NCBI GenBank assembly: GCA_021772415.1
Contig: JAJFMA010000065.1
Span: 1-38,658, forward strand
DNA: 38,658 nt
Direction: 5' to 3'
From: Chlamydiota bacterium
GTDB lineage: Bacteria > Chlamydiota > Chlamydiia > Chlamydiales > JAJFMA01
Shown in pieces: positions 8,158-16,292 of the stretch. A program made the position numbers and the translations under genes. The notes beneath the pieces are model-generated. The model was given only the letters and a program-made list of their open reading frames with translations, had not been told where the DNA came from and made no database searches. Within the stretch, counting starts at the first letter, position 1, and each line of letters opens with the position of its first letter.

Positions 8158-8997
8158 ATGGGAGTTTCCCTACCGAGAGCATTCGGTGCAATAGCAGATC
8201 CACTACTAGGACTCGTAAAGCCCAAGGAACCTGAACCTGACATATTTCAGCAGGTTTGGCTTGCAGGGACCCGCAGCGTCTACGTCGTTGTAGATGCCGC
8301 CGACCGTATCCGAAGTGGCTGCGATGGCTTGGATAAAACTCTAAAGCTATTGTCGGGCCTATGTGTAGGTGCGCAGCTCGTCGATGGACTGGACAGCAGC
8401 TTCTTTGGTGAGCTGGGTGGCACACTTAAGCATATCGACGGAGTCTTCTCCGGTATTTCGGTCTTTGGCAGATGGCATGACCTCACACGCTTGGATAAGC
8501 ACGGTCACCGCGCGATTACTCATAAGGGACCGATCAAGCAAGCAAGTGTTGCTTTCCTCACCATTGCTAAGAGTTGTGAATTCGTGCGACTACTTAAGAC
8601 GCTCGGCTTGGTGACTAGCGCTGCTTTGACAAATATCGACGTGCAATACCTCGGTGGTGTCTGTGGCAAAATGGGCGAATGTGCTGTGTTCAAGGTATGT
8701 GTCGACGTAGGCCTAGCTGGGATGAAAAACTTCTTCCTGGTTCTCGCTTCCACGTACGCTATCATAAACGCTGCGATGATCATCATCGAGGGCGACGCCG
8801 ATAGCTACACCACCAACCGTGCTATTGTCGGTTGCTTGCAGGACATGGGTAAGATCTATCTCTGTTCCGCAGCATTTGCCATTACCGGAACATGGGTAAT
8901 AATTGCAGTAGCGACGTCGGTATTTGGATTGACTAAGATCCTTATGGACAGCTATCACAACAAGCCTTTTGAGTATCCTAAGGCGATACGAGGCTGA
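8158..8997 (+). CDS. Cap1/CT529-position hydrophobic protein, paralog 2
   Basis: A 279-aa protein, the most divergent of the four paralogs. Near residues 57-66 it reads GLDKTLKLLS. I recall a similar G-DKT-K stretch near the N-terminus of C. trachomatis CT529 (Cap1); this recollection needs an alignment. It has EGDADS (211-216), equivalent to the acidic turn of the others, flanked by hydrophobic stretches at about 186-210 and 230-258. It starts with ATG after AAGGAAG, 62 nt downstream of paralog 1. The charged proline-rich patch KPKEPEPD near the N-terminus also appears in paralog 4 as QEPEPT. An inclusion-membrane or secreted effector role is plausible by position and profile only. Confidence 0.65.
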   Translation: MGVSLPRAFGAIADPLLGLVKPKEPEPDIFQQVWLAGTRSVYVVVDAADRIRSGCDGLDKTLKLLSGLCVGAQLVDGLDSSFFGELGGTLKHIDGVFSGISVFGRWHDLTRLDKHGHRAITHKGPIKQASVAFLTIAKSCEFVRLLKTLGLVTSAALTNIDVQYLGGVCGKMGECAVFKVCVDVGLAGMKNFFLVLASTYAIINAAMIIIEGDADSYTTNRAIVGCLQDMGKIYLCSAAFAITGTWVIIAVATSVFGLTKILMDSYHNKPFEYPKAIRG

Positions 8998-9122
8998 AGG
9001 TGAAGTTATTGCTTACAGGAATGTCTGGGGAGGCTTCCTGCTGCCATCAATCGACCAATCAACCAACCATGAATGTGGAAGCAAAGTGCTATTCACAAGG
9101 GGTAACATAGGGCTTAAGAATC

Positions 9123-9944
9123 ATGTTGGGACTGTTAGAAAAATTTCCTGGAATTCCTGGTGGAAAGCAAGCAGAGCAGGGCTTCGTAGACGAAGCGCGC
9201 AACTTCTTCTGGTCAGGATACAAGAATGGTGTTCACGGTGTCGATACCGTAACAATAGCCACTTCGTACAGTTATGGTGCGCAGTACATAGCTCGCTTGG
9301 GAACATGTGTCTCAAGAGCACTCTCGCCGCTTGCAGACCTCAGTACTATGGGAGCTGCCCTCAATCAGGTTGACTGGTTCATCGACGGTACGCGTGTTTT
9401 CGACGACGCCGAGTACTTCTTTTTTTCAGATGCACTTATGTACGATCTTAAGCACGGCATCTGGTCGTGGTTAGGGATGCGTTCGTGTTTCACTGTTGCA
9501 GACATTGCATGCGCATTGAGCTTCGCCGATTCCGTAGGTGTAGTTGACACCGCTGAGTGGGCTGCTAAACTCGGTAGCGTAACACTTCTTGGCTGTTCGA
9601 TATTTTGTCCCGTAACCAGCGTGGCACTAGGAACTATCGCCCTTACCGCTGGCACCGTCGGCTACCTATGTATGGGTGTAGACTGCGCTATTCGCATTCA
9701 TCGAGGCGAAGATTCTAGGATGACCATGATCCTGACAGCACGCTCAGCGATAGAACTCTTCTATAAGATCTTCAAACTCTCTGGCGCCGCCGTCGTCTGT
9801 GGTACTGCTGTGACTGGGGTGATCGGTGCCGGAGCTGCCGTTCTTGCTATCGCCGCCGTCCACGAGCAGCTCACAGGTCCGGGACGCCCTCCAATGCCTC
9901 AACCCAATGCAGAACACTGGGTCAAGCGCTGGATCTGGGTCTAA
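9123..9944 (+). CDS. Cap1/CT529-position hydrophobic protein, paralog 3
   Basis: A 273-aa paralog with VDWFIDGTRVFDD (83-95) aligned to the same block of paralog 1, GSVTLLG (151-157), GEDSRM (195-200) and two hydrophobic stretches (about 160-190 and 214-247). It also begins with a short LPGIPGG-like sequence (EKFPGIPGG), as paralogs 1 (LLPGIPGG) and 4 (KIPGLSG) do. The ATG at 9123 has only a weak Shine-Dalgarno sequence (TAGGG). The gap after paralog 2 is 125 nt. The C-terminal tail is proline-rich, then ends HWVKRWIWV. Function unknown; see paralog 1 for the Inc-like interpretation. Confidence 0.65.
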   Translation: MLGLLEKFPGIPGGKQAEQGFVDEARNFFWSGYKNGVHGVDTVTIATSYSYGAQYIARLGTCVSRALSPLADLSTMGAALNQVDWFIDGTRVFDDAEYFFFSDALMYDLKHGIWSWLGMRSCFTVADIACALSFADSVGVVDTAEWAAKLGSVTLLGCSIFCPVTSVALGTIALTAGTVGYLCMGVDCAIRIHRGEDSRMTMILTARSAIELFYKIFKLSGAAVVCGTAVTGVIGAGAAVLAIAAVHEQLTGPGRPPMPQPNAEHWVKRWIWV

Positions 9945-10045
9945 AAGCATATTTCACTTGCCTCTTAGCATCGCACGCTTTGCTGTCAAGTGCGTCACCT
10001 CTGTCGTGACACCTCTGGCCAAGCAACAGTGAAAAAGTCAGGAAG

Positions 10046-10205
10046 GATAGGAAGAGTAGGAACGGCGTAGGCTCTGGCTTATTTGTTACTGTTACTCCTT
10101 ACTTCGTGACTCCATGTGCCACTATTTTCTAAGAAATTGGCAAGGTGAAACAGAGTAGATAAGAACAGCAAGAAGCACTGGATGTCCCTTCCTACTCTTC
10201 CTATC
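10046..10205. repeat. 17-bp perfect inverted repeat
   Basis: GATAGGAAGAGTAGGAA at 10046-10062 is the exact reverse complement of 10189-10205, separated by 126 nt. The right arm runs directly into a CTTTACTTCGTGGCTTCG copy. No transposase gene lies between the arms, so this may be a small non-autonomous element. Confidence 0.6.
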
Positions 10206-10330
10206 TTTACTTCGTGGCTTCGCTTGCTTGGCTCTTTCTCTTTTGTCAGGTGAAGTAGCGAAGCAGAAGCTAGGACAATTAGGAAGAACTGAACAGAGGT
10301 TTTTATGCTTACATCAGCAGGCTAGTGAAA

Positions 10331-10368
10331 GGGGCTGGATCCTGCGATTTGTGCGATTCTCGCGGTTG
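10331..10368. repeat. Repeat R0 (partial copy of the R1/R3 tail)
   Basis: GGGGCTGGATCCTGCGATT (10331-10349) matches the tail of R3 (16384-16402) with one difference, and the following GCGATTCTCGCGGTTG resembles the sequence after R3. It lies just beyond the 3' end of the minus-strand 257-aa gene, so R0 and R1 flank that gene. Confidence 0.65.
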
Positions 10369-10381
10369 GGCGCGGATTTTC

Positions 10382-11155
10382 TTAGTATAGCTCGTAAAAA
10401 TTGTTAATTAGCTCCCGACACGTTGTGTGAGTGATGGGCCCTTTCAGAAACTCCGTGACTAAGCTATCAATGTAGTCTTGAGTCTGTTCCTGAGTTACGG
10501 GTTTGCCTTTTTCTATTCCCAGCTCGCGTCTCACGCCAGATCCTCCTTTTCTTAGTACCTTTCCGGCTTGCATCCCAAGATCCGTACGGTTATTGGCTAA
10601 GGCGCGAAACTCCTTCGTTTCATCTATAGTCGTACCCTGGTCCGTTGCTGCTTCTCTCAGCTTCCCTATAAGCAAGTCCATATTATCAGGACTAATTAGG
10701 GTTGCATTACCATATTCTCTGACATCAATTAACTTAGTGATGGCCTCTCGTGTCGTGACACTCTCCTCGGCAAGCTCTACCTTCGCCTTAATAATGCTCG
10801 CTGTGAGAGAATCGCGCGCAAGGAGACGATTTTCGGGGATCAGATTTTCTTGCTCCACTCCCCTCAGATCACCCTGGTCTGTTGAATTAGTAATGTGTAG
10901 CGCTTCCCCAAGGTTCAACTGTTTGATGTGCTCGGCTGCAATTTTTTTGTAAGCCGCGTCACTTGGTTGAGTGGTACCCCGTGAAAAGACTCGTGCTGCC
11001 AATCTCCTTAGCCCCCTTGGTCTAGGCGCCGCCGTATCCGCACTCTCCCTTGCTTTCACCAATCGCCCTAGATCCACCATTTGATCGTCGGTTAGTTCGT
11101 CGCCTTGGTTTAGGCTAGCCCAAGCATTCCCCCCTTGTTCTCCGAGTCTCTCCAT
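10382..11155 (-). CDS. Orphan 257-aa hydrophilic protein, function unknown
   Basis: I do not recognise this protein. It is hydrophilic with no TM segment or signal peptide. It has an Arg-rich patch (PRPRGLRRLAARVFSRG, about 44-60) and otherwise looks alpha-helical with many Glu, Thr and Leu. The gene is well supported: AAGGAGG-type Shine-Dalgarno nine bases before the ATG, and a good sigma-70-like promoter upstream. Repeats R0 and R1 flank it, and it lies in the variable insert beside the Inc-like paralogs, so a secreted effector is possible; nothing in the sequence proves it. Its orientation is opposite to the paralogs, the same as the transporter/SAM-hydrolase pair. Confidence 0.7.
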   Translation of the reverse strand: MERLGEQGGNAWASLNQGDELTDDQMVDLGRLVKARESADTAAPRPRGLRRLAARVFSRGTTQPSDAAYKKIAAEHIKQLNLGEALHITNSTDQGDLRGVEQENLIPENRLLARDSLTASIIKAKVELAEESVTTREAITKLIDVREYGNATLISPDNMDLLIGKLREAATDQGTTIDETKEFRALANNRTDLGMQAGKVLRKGGSGVRRELGIEKGKPVTQEQTQDYIDSLVTEFLKGPITHTTCRELINNFYELY

Positions 11156-11208
11156 ATAACAAGGCCTCCTTAAATAAGTTTATTGAACTCAACACTAATA
11201 TAATAATA

Positions 11209-11238
11209 ATTATAATATAGTATTTATTTTATTTACAA
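11209..11238 (-). promoter_or_regulatory. Sigma-70-like promoter of the 257-aa gene
   Basis: On the minus strand TTGTAA (11238-11233) is followed after 18 nt by a perfect TATAAT (11214-11209), about 54 nt before the ATG at 11155. The surrounding 80 bases are strongly AT-rich, in contrast to the neighbours. Confidence 0.6.
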
Positions 11239-11260
11239 ATATAAGATCGGCCTATTCTAA

Positions 11261-11335
11261 GAGAACGGTGCCGGTTCTTGCATATGTGCATAACTTTCCT
11301 GCTACTTGCCTGAGTCTGGGGGAAAGGGGCCGGAT
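11261..11335. repeat. Direct repeat R1 (75 bp)
   Basis: The first 54 bases are identical to R3 (16319-16372), and the whole 75-base block differs at only about three positions. It begins GAGAACGGTGCCGGTTCTTG and contains the near-palindrome TGCATATGTGCA. Together with R3 it brackets the NSS transporter, SAM-hydrolase and MFS genes as direct repeats 5058 bp apart. Confidence 0.9.
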
Positions 11336-11350
11336 CCTTTCACTCTCTAT

Positions 11351-11446
11351 CTTTACTTCGTGACTCCGTTCCTCTATTCCTCTGTTCCTGCCAAAAAAAG
11401 AGGGCAAGGAATAGAGGAACAGAGGTAAGCGAAGCCACGAAGTAAG
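11351..11446. repeat. Long imperfect hairpin (about 43-bp arms)
   Basis: The arm 11351-11392 pairs imperfectly with 11403-11446 around an A-rich loop (AAAAAAAGAG). Each arm carries the CTTTACTTCGTGRCTYCG motif at its outer end. It lies 25 nt downstream of the stop of the minus-strand transporter gene, so it may end that transcript, or may be a miniature foldback element. Confidence 0.7.
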
Positions 11447-11471
11447 AAGATGAAACGTACTGTCCTCCCGA

Positions 11472-12821
11472 TTACATCAGCACGTTAGTGAGGAAGATCA
11501 CCACGATGATGGCAGGGCCCACATAGCGAATAGCTGTCATTAGGTAGCCCCTTACTATCCGTGTTTGGGTAGCTGTTCGTGTTCCCAGATCTGTCGCATC
11601 TAGCTGTAGCTTCCTACGCTGTCCCCAACCTAAGAGTAGAATCCCCAGCAGGGCACCTATAGGTATTAACAGTCCTGTGGCGAAGGCGTCACTTAGCTCG
11701 AGGATATTTTGTCCCCAGGCTGATACCTGTCCAAGCAAGTTTGTCGAGAGAGCACAGGGGACTCCAACAGCAAAGATCCCCGCTCCTGTTGCCAGAACGG
11801 CTTTGCGTCGCGACCATTTCCATTCGTCGACCAGATAGGCGACGACCGGTTCCATGGCCGAGATCTCCGAAGTCACAGCGGCGAGTGTGACAAGCACGAA
11901 GAAGATGATAGCGATCAGCCAGCCAAACGGCAGGCTATTAAGCACAACAGGGATGGTTTGGAAGATTAATCCCAATCCGCCCTCTGGACTATGTCCTGAC
12001 GAGAACACAACGGTATACACTCCTATAGCCGCAAGCAGTGAAATCAGTGTGTCAGCCAGCGCTACCGTTACACATGTCTTAAAGAGGCTTTCTCCCTTCT
12101 TGAGATAGCTGCCGTACGTGATCATCGTCCCCTGGCCAATGCTTAAGGTGAAAAATGATTGCCCTAAGGCCATCAGAACACCTGCGGCGGTGAGCTCTTC
12201 CCACTTCGGTGCGAAAAGATATTCTAATGCGGGCAGCGCCGAAGGTAGTGTCAGGCCGCGTACGACCAAAGCTAACAGCAGTATGACCATCAATGGGAGC
12301 ATCCACTTGCAGCCGCGTTCGATACCGTTTCGCAAACCGAGTAGCAGCACTCCAGTACATCCCAATGCAAAGGTTCCATGCCAGACGAGGCACCAAGTTG
12401 CGCTGCCAGAGCGCTGTGCAAACAGCGCCGCAGCAGCTTCTGTGCTGTGTAGATCTCCAAGCGTGCCCACGAGGGCCTCACCTAGGTAGCCTAAAATCCA
12501 TCCCGCGAGCGCGCAGTAAAACGCACTCACAAAAAATGCTGTAAAGACGGGTAGCTTGCCCGCACTACTCCACAGTTTGCTACGCCCGAGCTTTTTGAAA
12601 GTGCCGTAGGGGTTGCTCCGAGCCCGGCGTCCCAGCAATACTTCGCTAAAGAAGACGGGGATGCCCACGACAAATAGGCTCGCGATATACACCAGCACAA
12701 AGGCGGCTCCGCCATGTTGGCCGACGAGGTGGGGAAAGCGCACGATGTTCGCCAACCCTACTGCGGACCCTATGGCGGCAAAAATAAAGCCAGAGCGACT
12801 TGCCCATGATTCTCTCTTCAT
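11472..12821 (-). CDS. Neurotransmitter:sodium symporter (NSS) family transporter
   Basis: Sodium-coupled amino-acid transporter of the NSS/SNF family in the inner membrane. The 449-aa protein opens with GSAVGLANIVRFPHLVGQ (about 18-35), the family's TM1 signature (usually GLGNIWRFPYL) that forms sodium and substrate contacts, and continues with about eleven TM segments. It shows FFTLSIGQGTMITYGSYL in the region of TM6/TM7, another family hallmark. The start overlaps the stop of the upstream SAM-hydrolase gene by one base (TAATG) with CAGGAGA before it, so translation is coupled. Some bacterial NSS members such as MetP import methionine; that substrate is inferred from the partner gene. Others carry alanine, Trp or Tyr. 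Confidence 0.92.
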   Translation of the reverse strand: MKRESWASRSGFIFAAIGSAVGLANIVRFPHLVGQHGGAAFVLVYIASLFVVGIPVFFSEVLLGRRARSNPYGTFKKLGRSKLWSSAGKLPVFTAFFVSAFYCALAGWILGYLGEALVGTLGDLHSTEAAAALFAQRSGSATWCLVWHGTFALGCTGVLLLGLRNGIERGCKWMLPLMVILLLALVVRGLTLPSALPALEYLFAPKWEELTAAGVLMALGQSFFTLSIGQGTMITYGSYLKKGESLFKTCVTVALADTLISLLAAIGVYTVVFSSGHSPEGGLGLIFQTIPVVLNSLPFGWLIAIIFFVLVTLAAVTSEISAMEPVVAYLVDEWKWSRRKAVLATGAGIFAVGVPCALSTNLLGQVSAWGQNILELSDAFATGLLIPIGALLGILLLGWGQRRKLQLDATDLGTRTATQTRIVRGYLMTAIRYVGPAIIVVIFLTNVLM

Positions 12822-14218
12822 TAGTATGTCTCCTGATTAAAGTTTAAAGTAATAGCTTGTCCTGAGTGCGATCTGATGCCCTGATGAACGAAGTGGTCGG
12901 CACCAAACACGCCATTGATGGCGTTGGTGCTGATCTCCAAATAGCGCCGCGAGCGGTGAGGGTTGGGGCCCACAACAGCACTGCTACCGGAGTAGACAAA
13001 AAGCTCACCAGGGGCAACATCACGGAAACTGCTCGCAGCGACCACGTGGTGTGTGACCTGGTTCAACGTCACCTTGATCGGACCTCGGTGCTGGTTTAAG
13101 ATGCTGGCATCGATGGTGGTCTTAATGTTGCCATAGGCATCGATCCATGCTTTTCCTGTAACGCTGTGAGCGGCATGGAGGTCAAGCTCGCGTGAGTAGT
13201 TCCTAAGCGCCGGCAGCGCTAGAAGACGGCGAACAACGATAGCGTTGTCGTCCTCCTGTAGCAGTTCGTTTCGCAAGCGCTTTGAAACAGGCGTAACGTG
13301 GATGTCGTCGGGATGATATCCCACAAAAAACGCGGTCCCCAGCCCATTGTTCGGGCCAATGTAAACATTGCCGGTCTTCTTGTTTACGATGGAAATCCCA
13401 TCGTCGATAGTTTCCACGACGAACAGTGTTTTAGCCCCGGCGCCCTTGTTGTAATGAGGGCACTGCCCGATCCCCAAAAGATACGCCGTCTCGAACAGTA
13501 GATCCGGATGCGAGCCTGTTGCCGGAAGATAGAAGCGGTCACCACGCACATTGGTGAACGTGATGGGCCTGAATTTCGATTGTGCAATCGATTTGCAGTG
13601 GCGTAGTTGAGTACCAGGGTAGCGCAGACCAAGCTCTTCAAGGCTTGCGTGTCCTGAGCCTACAAGCACCGCAGCACTCAAAAACAGGTCGCGCCCATGG
13701 AAGGTCTGCCCCGAACTTAGATCAGCACCAGTAAAGGCGCACACTTTTTGAGCGTCAATTTCCCAGATACTCTCTAATGAGCCGTCAGGGCACACATGTG
13801 ACAGCGTGCCGTTGTCGGGACCAATGAAAAGAACTCCGTCTTTACGTAGGGCAAGAGCTCGCGGATGCGTTTCCGAGCTATCGCCTTGCGTACCGACGCC
13901 GGGATCGATGACATGGACGACGATGCTATGCAGAGAGCGTCCCGCGTCCTCTTTCCGGTAGGGAAAAGTCGCTGCCAGCGCATTCGCCGCAAGGTCGGGT
14001 CGCAAGGGTATTGCTCCATCATTGAGTAAAAGCTCGTGCTGCTTACCAAGCTTCCATGCAAGTCCCGCGAGCTCCAGTGATGTTTGTGTGTCTACCTCGC
14101 TTTGTCCACCACCGAAGTCGGTGTAGACATAGATAGTAGGTCTGGGTGTAGCTCCAGATAGCTGTGTGCTTAAACTTACAAGGCAAAGCAACGTAAATAT
14201 AATCTTTATGTGACGCAT
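12821..14218 (-). CDS. Secreted SAM hydrolase-like protein (DUF62, SAM hydroxide adenosyltransferase)
   Basis: Related to enzymes that split S-adenosylmethionine with water into adenosine and methionine. Motifs: TDFG (33-36), IDPGVGT (104-110), IGPDNGTLS (132-140), TFHGRD (172-177) and YGNIKTT (362-368). At 465 aa it is much longer than usual (about 260-300): roughly 205-350 is an insertion that contains a second IGPNNGLG stretch. It begins with a clear signal peptide (MRHIKIIFTLLCLVSLSTQLSGA), whereas most relatives are cytoplasmic. ATG at 14218 is chosen over 14245 because AGGAGA lies seven bases upstream. It is coupled by a one-base overlap to the NSS transporter gene. SAM hydrolysis is inferred; the related chlorinase/fluorinase chemistry is less likely. 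Confidence 0.85.
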   Translation of the reverse strand: MRHIKIIFTLLCLVSLSTQLSGATPRPTIYVYTDFGGGQSEVDTQTSLELAGLAWKLGKQHELLLNDGAIPLRPDLAANALAATFPYRKEDAGRSLHSIVVHVIDPGVGTQGDSSETHPRALALRKDGVLFIGPDNGTLSHVCPDGSLESIWEIDAQKVCAFTGADLSSGQTFHGRDLFLSAAVLVGSGHASLEELGLRYPGTQLRHCKSIAQSKFRPITFTNVRGDRFYLPATGSHPDLLFETAYLLGIGQCPHYNKGAGAKTLFVVETIDDGISIVNKKTGNVYIGPNNGLGTAFFVGYHPDDIHVTPVSKRLRNELLQEDDNAIVVRRLLALPALRNYSRELDLHAAHSVTGKAWIDAYGNIKTTIDASILNQHRGPIKVTLNQVTHHVVAASSFRDVAPGELFVYSGSSAVVGPNPHRSRRYLEISTNAINGVFGADHFVHQGIRSHSGQAITLNFNQETY

Positions 14219-15032
14219 AAGAGTTCTCCTGATGTGTGCGTGCATACATACGTGTCCACCTAGCCCAGTGCCAGTGGCTCAACAAACGTCAAAAATGTGT
14301 GGGTAAAAAAGGGGTACGCGCGCTAGCCGCGCATCATCATGGAGGGGAGGCAAATCACGAGAATATGGATCTCAAATACTTCAGGTGGCGAATCCGCCAC
14401 ATCAAGGGTTACGTACATACGGCTATCCTGGTTGATAGATCTAACGAGAAAACGAATCTGGAATGGGGTAGAAAATATGTGCGCCTAGCGGCGCATGAAA
14501 CGACCGTCTACCATTGAAGACATCAATGGCATCGCGAGGGCAACGAAAGTAGATGTTGCTGCTGTTTTGGTCATTAGTGCACTAACCCTATGTAGGTTAT
14601 GTTTGTGTAAAATAGCTATTGTACACGGCGCCATCATTTATTGAAACAAAACGAAAACGGTGCCGGTTCTTGCATATGTGCATAACTCTGTTCCTTGCAT
14701 CAGGCCTATTAGACTCGCGCGAAAGTGCGTTTCTTCTGTCGTGACACCTTCATATAGGCCCCATACTGTAACGACAGAGTTATCTACAAGAAATCCATCA
14801 CACTTACCGCAATGCTGGCTTGCCCCCTTCTTCTTGTTCTTTACTTCGTGACTTCGTTTGCCTAATTTCCTCCCTTTCCTCCTTTCCTGTTATTTCTGTA
14901 CCTTGCGGGCAACTCTATGTGCCTTAACGTCTCCCATTTCTGTTCTTCGGGCGATTGTGTTTTGAGCAGGCGTGGGAGTATAACGGGTGGCGATCGATGT
15001 ATACGGGAACAGACTGATTAGAGGAGTCTATC
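14219..15032. other. 814-nt spacer between divergent SAM-hydrolase and MFS genes, with hairpins and repeat R2
   Basis: No convincing gene; a 93-codon open frame at 14236-14517 has no ribosome-binding site and no recognisable composition. Short perfect hairpins occur: GCGCG/CGCGC around 14320, GTGGCG/CGCCAC (14385-14390 with 14395-14400) and TGCGCC/GGCGCA around 14485. Both GC-rich ones follow a GGGGTA sequence. Repeat R2 (14656-14687), a TCTGTCGTGACACCT copy near 14735 and CTTTACTTCGTGACTTCG (14839-14856) tie this spacer to those at 10 kb and 11.3 kb. Promoters of both flanking genes should lie here. Confidence 0.5.
14656..14687. repeat. Repeat R2 (32-bp copy of R1/R3 core)
   Basis: Thirty-two bases, from AACGGTGCC to GTGCATAACT, are identical to the core of R1 and R3. 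The copy diverges on both sides. It has the same orientation as R1 and R3 and lies inside the cassette they bracket. Confidence 0.85.
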
Positions 15033-16292
15033 TTGGGGACACGAGGATTTGTACGTTCCGGCGCTGCATTTTTGAAGCAGCTACAGGTATTTAGCGCTCC
15101 GCTATCAGCAACGTTTTTGGCGATGGCGGGTGTCGGCTATTATCTGACGTTTGTATCGCTGCACTTCACGCATCTCGGGTATGATGTGCGCACGATCGGT
15201 GTGATTCAAGCAACGTATTTTCTTGGTCTTTTGGTTGGAGCATGGAATGTCGAAGCGTTAGTGCGGCGTGTCGGTCACATTCAAGTTTTAGCTGCCGCTG
15301 GAAGTGTGTTTGCGGCCACAATTTTGTGCCAGGCACTGACGAACAATATTTCTCTTTGGCTTGTCACGCGTTTTCTGGCTGGAATGTCGCTCGCGGCTTT
15401 CTATGTCGTGGTGGAGTGCTGGATGCTCGATCGTATCGATGGCAATCAGCGGGGTGCTCTTCTTGCTCTTTATATGGTGGCGCTAAACGCAGGATATGCT
15501 CTTGGGCAACAGCTGTTTCTTATCATCCCGATCGTCGGACTTAAACCCTTCATTGTAGGGGCACTGATGGGATGTATCAGCGTGGTTCCTGTGGCCTTGT
15601 CAACGCGTCGTCTGTCGATGCCCGATGAGACGGGCTCTTTGAACATGAAACGTATGATCCTTATCTCACCATTTGGAGCCTTGGGGTGTTTGGCTTCAGG
15701 ATTGTGTATTAGCGCGCTATATAGCTTTCTCGCCGTCACAGGCAACCTTGCCGGGGTCACCGGCGCTCAACTGGTTTTTATTTTGGTCATAGGAGGACTG
15801 GTTGCGCAGTGGCCTTTAGGGAGATTATCAGACTTTCTTGACCGTAGGCTCGTCCTACTCGCCATTTGCGTGGTGCTGAGCCTTACGTGCGTGCTTCTCA
15901 TCCCACACCACGCGCAACAAGCGGAGACGACGCTTTTGCTGGTTGCATGCTTAGGAGGACTCGTCTACGCAATCTATCCCATTAGCCTTACGCAAGTAGC
16001 GGATAGACTTTCAATGGCTCATCTGACAGCAGCCACAGCAAACCTTCTCTTCCTGTACGGTGTTGGCAGTGTCTGCGGGCCAATTCTCGCCTCCTTTGTC
16101 GTCAGCTCTGGTGTAGCAGGCGGTCTCTATATCTATGTCTTGTCAATTAGCGTGGCCCTCATTGCCGCAGGCTGCTACAGCCTCTGGTTTCGTAAGCCTG
16201 TTCCAGAAGATGACCAGGCTGAATTCGTTCTTGTTTCAAGAACAACCCCTATTGCCATCGATTTGGATCCGCGAACGGAATCTGAAGAGTGA
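15033..16292 (+). CDS. Major facilitator superfamily transporter
   Basis: A 419-aa MFS permease with about twelve TM segments in two halves. The first half holds LGYDVRTIGVIQATYFLGLL and RFLAGMSLAAFYVVVECWMLD, resembling the YcaD-type subgroup. The second half starts near residue 205 after a charged loop. It starts with TTG at 15033, supported by GAGGAG nine bases upstream and a sensible N-terminus. The substrate is unknown. It is divergent from the SAM-hydrolase/NSS pair and lies inside the same R1-R3 bracket, which hints at a shared nutrient-uptake role, but that is inference. The C-terminus is a short hydrophilic tail that ends immediately before repeat R3. Confidence 0.88.
   Translation: MGTRGFVRSGAAFLKQLQVFSAPLSATFLAMAGVGYYLTFVSLHFTHLGYDVRTIGVIQATYFLGLLVGAWNVEALVRRVGHIQVLAAAGSVFAATILCQALTNNISLWLVTRFLAGMSLAAFYVVVECWMLDRIDGNQRGALLALYMVALNAGYALGQQLFLIIPIVGLKPFIVGALMGCISVVPVALSTRRLSMPDETGSLNMKRMILISPFGALGCLASGLCISALYSFLAVTGNLAGVTGAQLVFILVIGGLVAQWPLGRLSDFLDRRLVLLAICVVLSLTCVLLIPHHAQQAETTLLLVACLGGLVYAIYPISLTQVADRLSMAHLTAATANLLFLYGVGSVCGPILASFVVSSGVAGGLYIYVLSISVALIAAGCYSLWFRKPVPEDDQAEFVLVSRTTPIAIDLDPRTESEE

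Larger units (their letters stand above)
9945..10381. other. Gene-free, repeat-rich spacer after paralog 3
   Basis: I see no credible gene. The stretch contains a 17-bp perfect inverted repeat (10046-10062 with 10189-10205), two copies of the motif CTTACTTCGTGRCTYC (10098-10113 and 10205-10222) that recurs downstream, a TCTGTCGTGACACCT copy shared with 14.7 kb, and the partial repeat R0 near 10331. It looks like decayed or shuffled repeat DNA. Confidence 0.5.

Noticed and set aside
8969-9373. 134-codon open frame across the junction of paralogs 2 and 3.
   Set aside because: It lies mostly out of frame inside paralog 3, whose shared family motifs clearly support the other frame.
9945-10381. 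Possible CRISPR array because of recurring short motifs.
   Set aside because: The copies are too few, irregularly spaced and partly inverted, with no cas genes nearby.
14236-14517. 93-codon open frame in the SAM-hydrolase/MFS spacer.
   Set aside because: No ribosome-binding site, no recognisable domain, and it runs through several palindromes.
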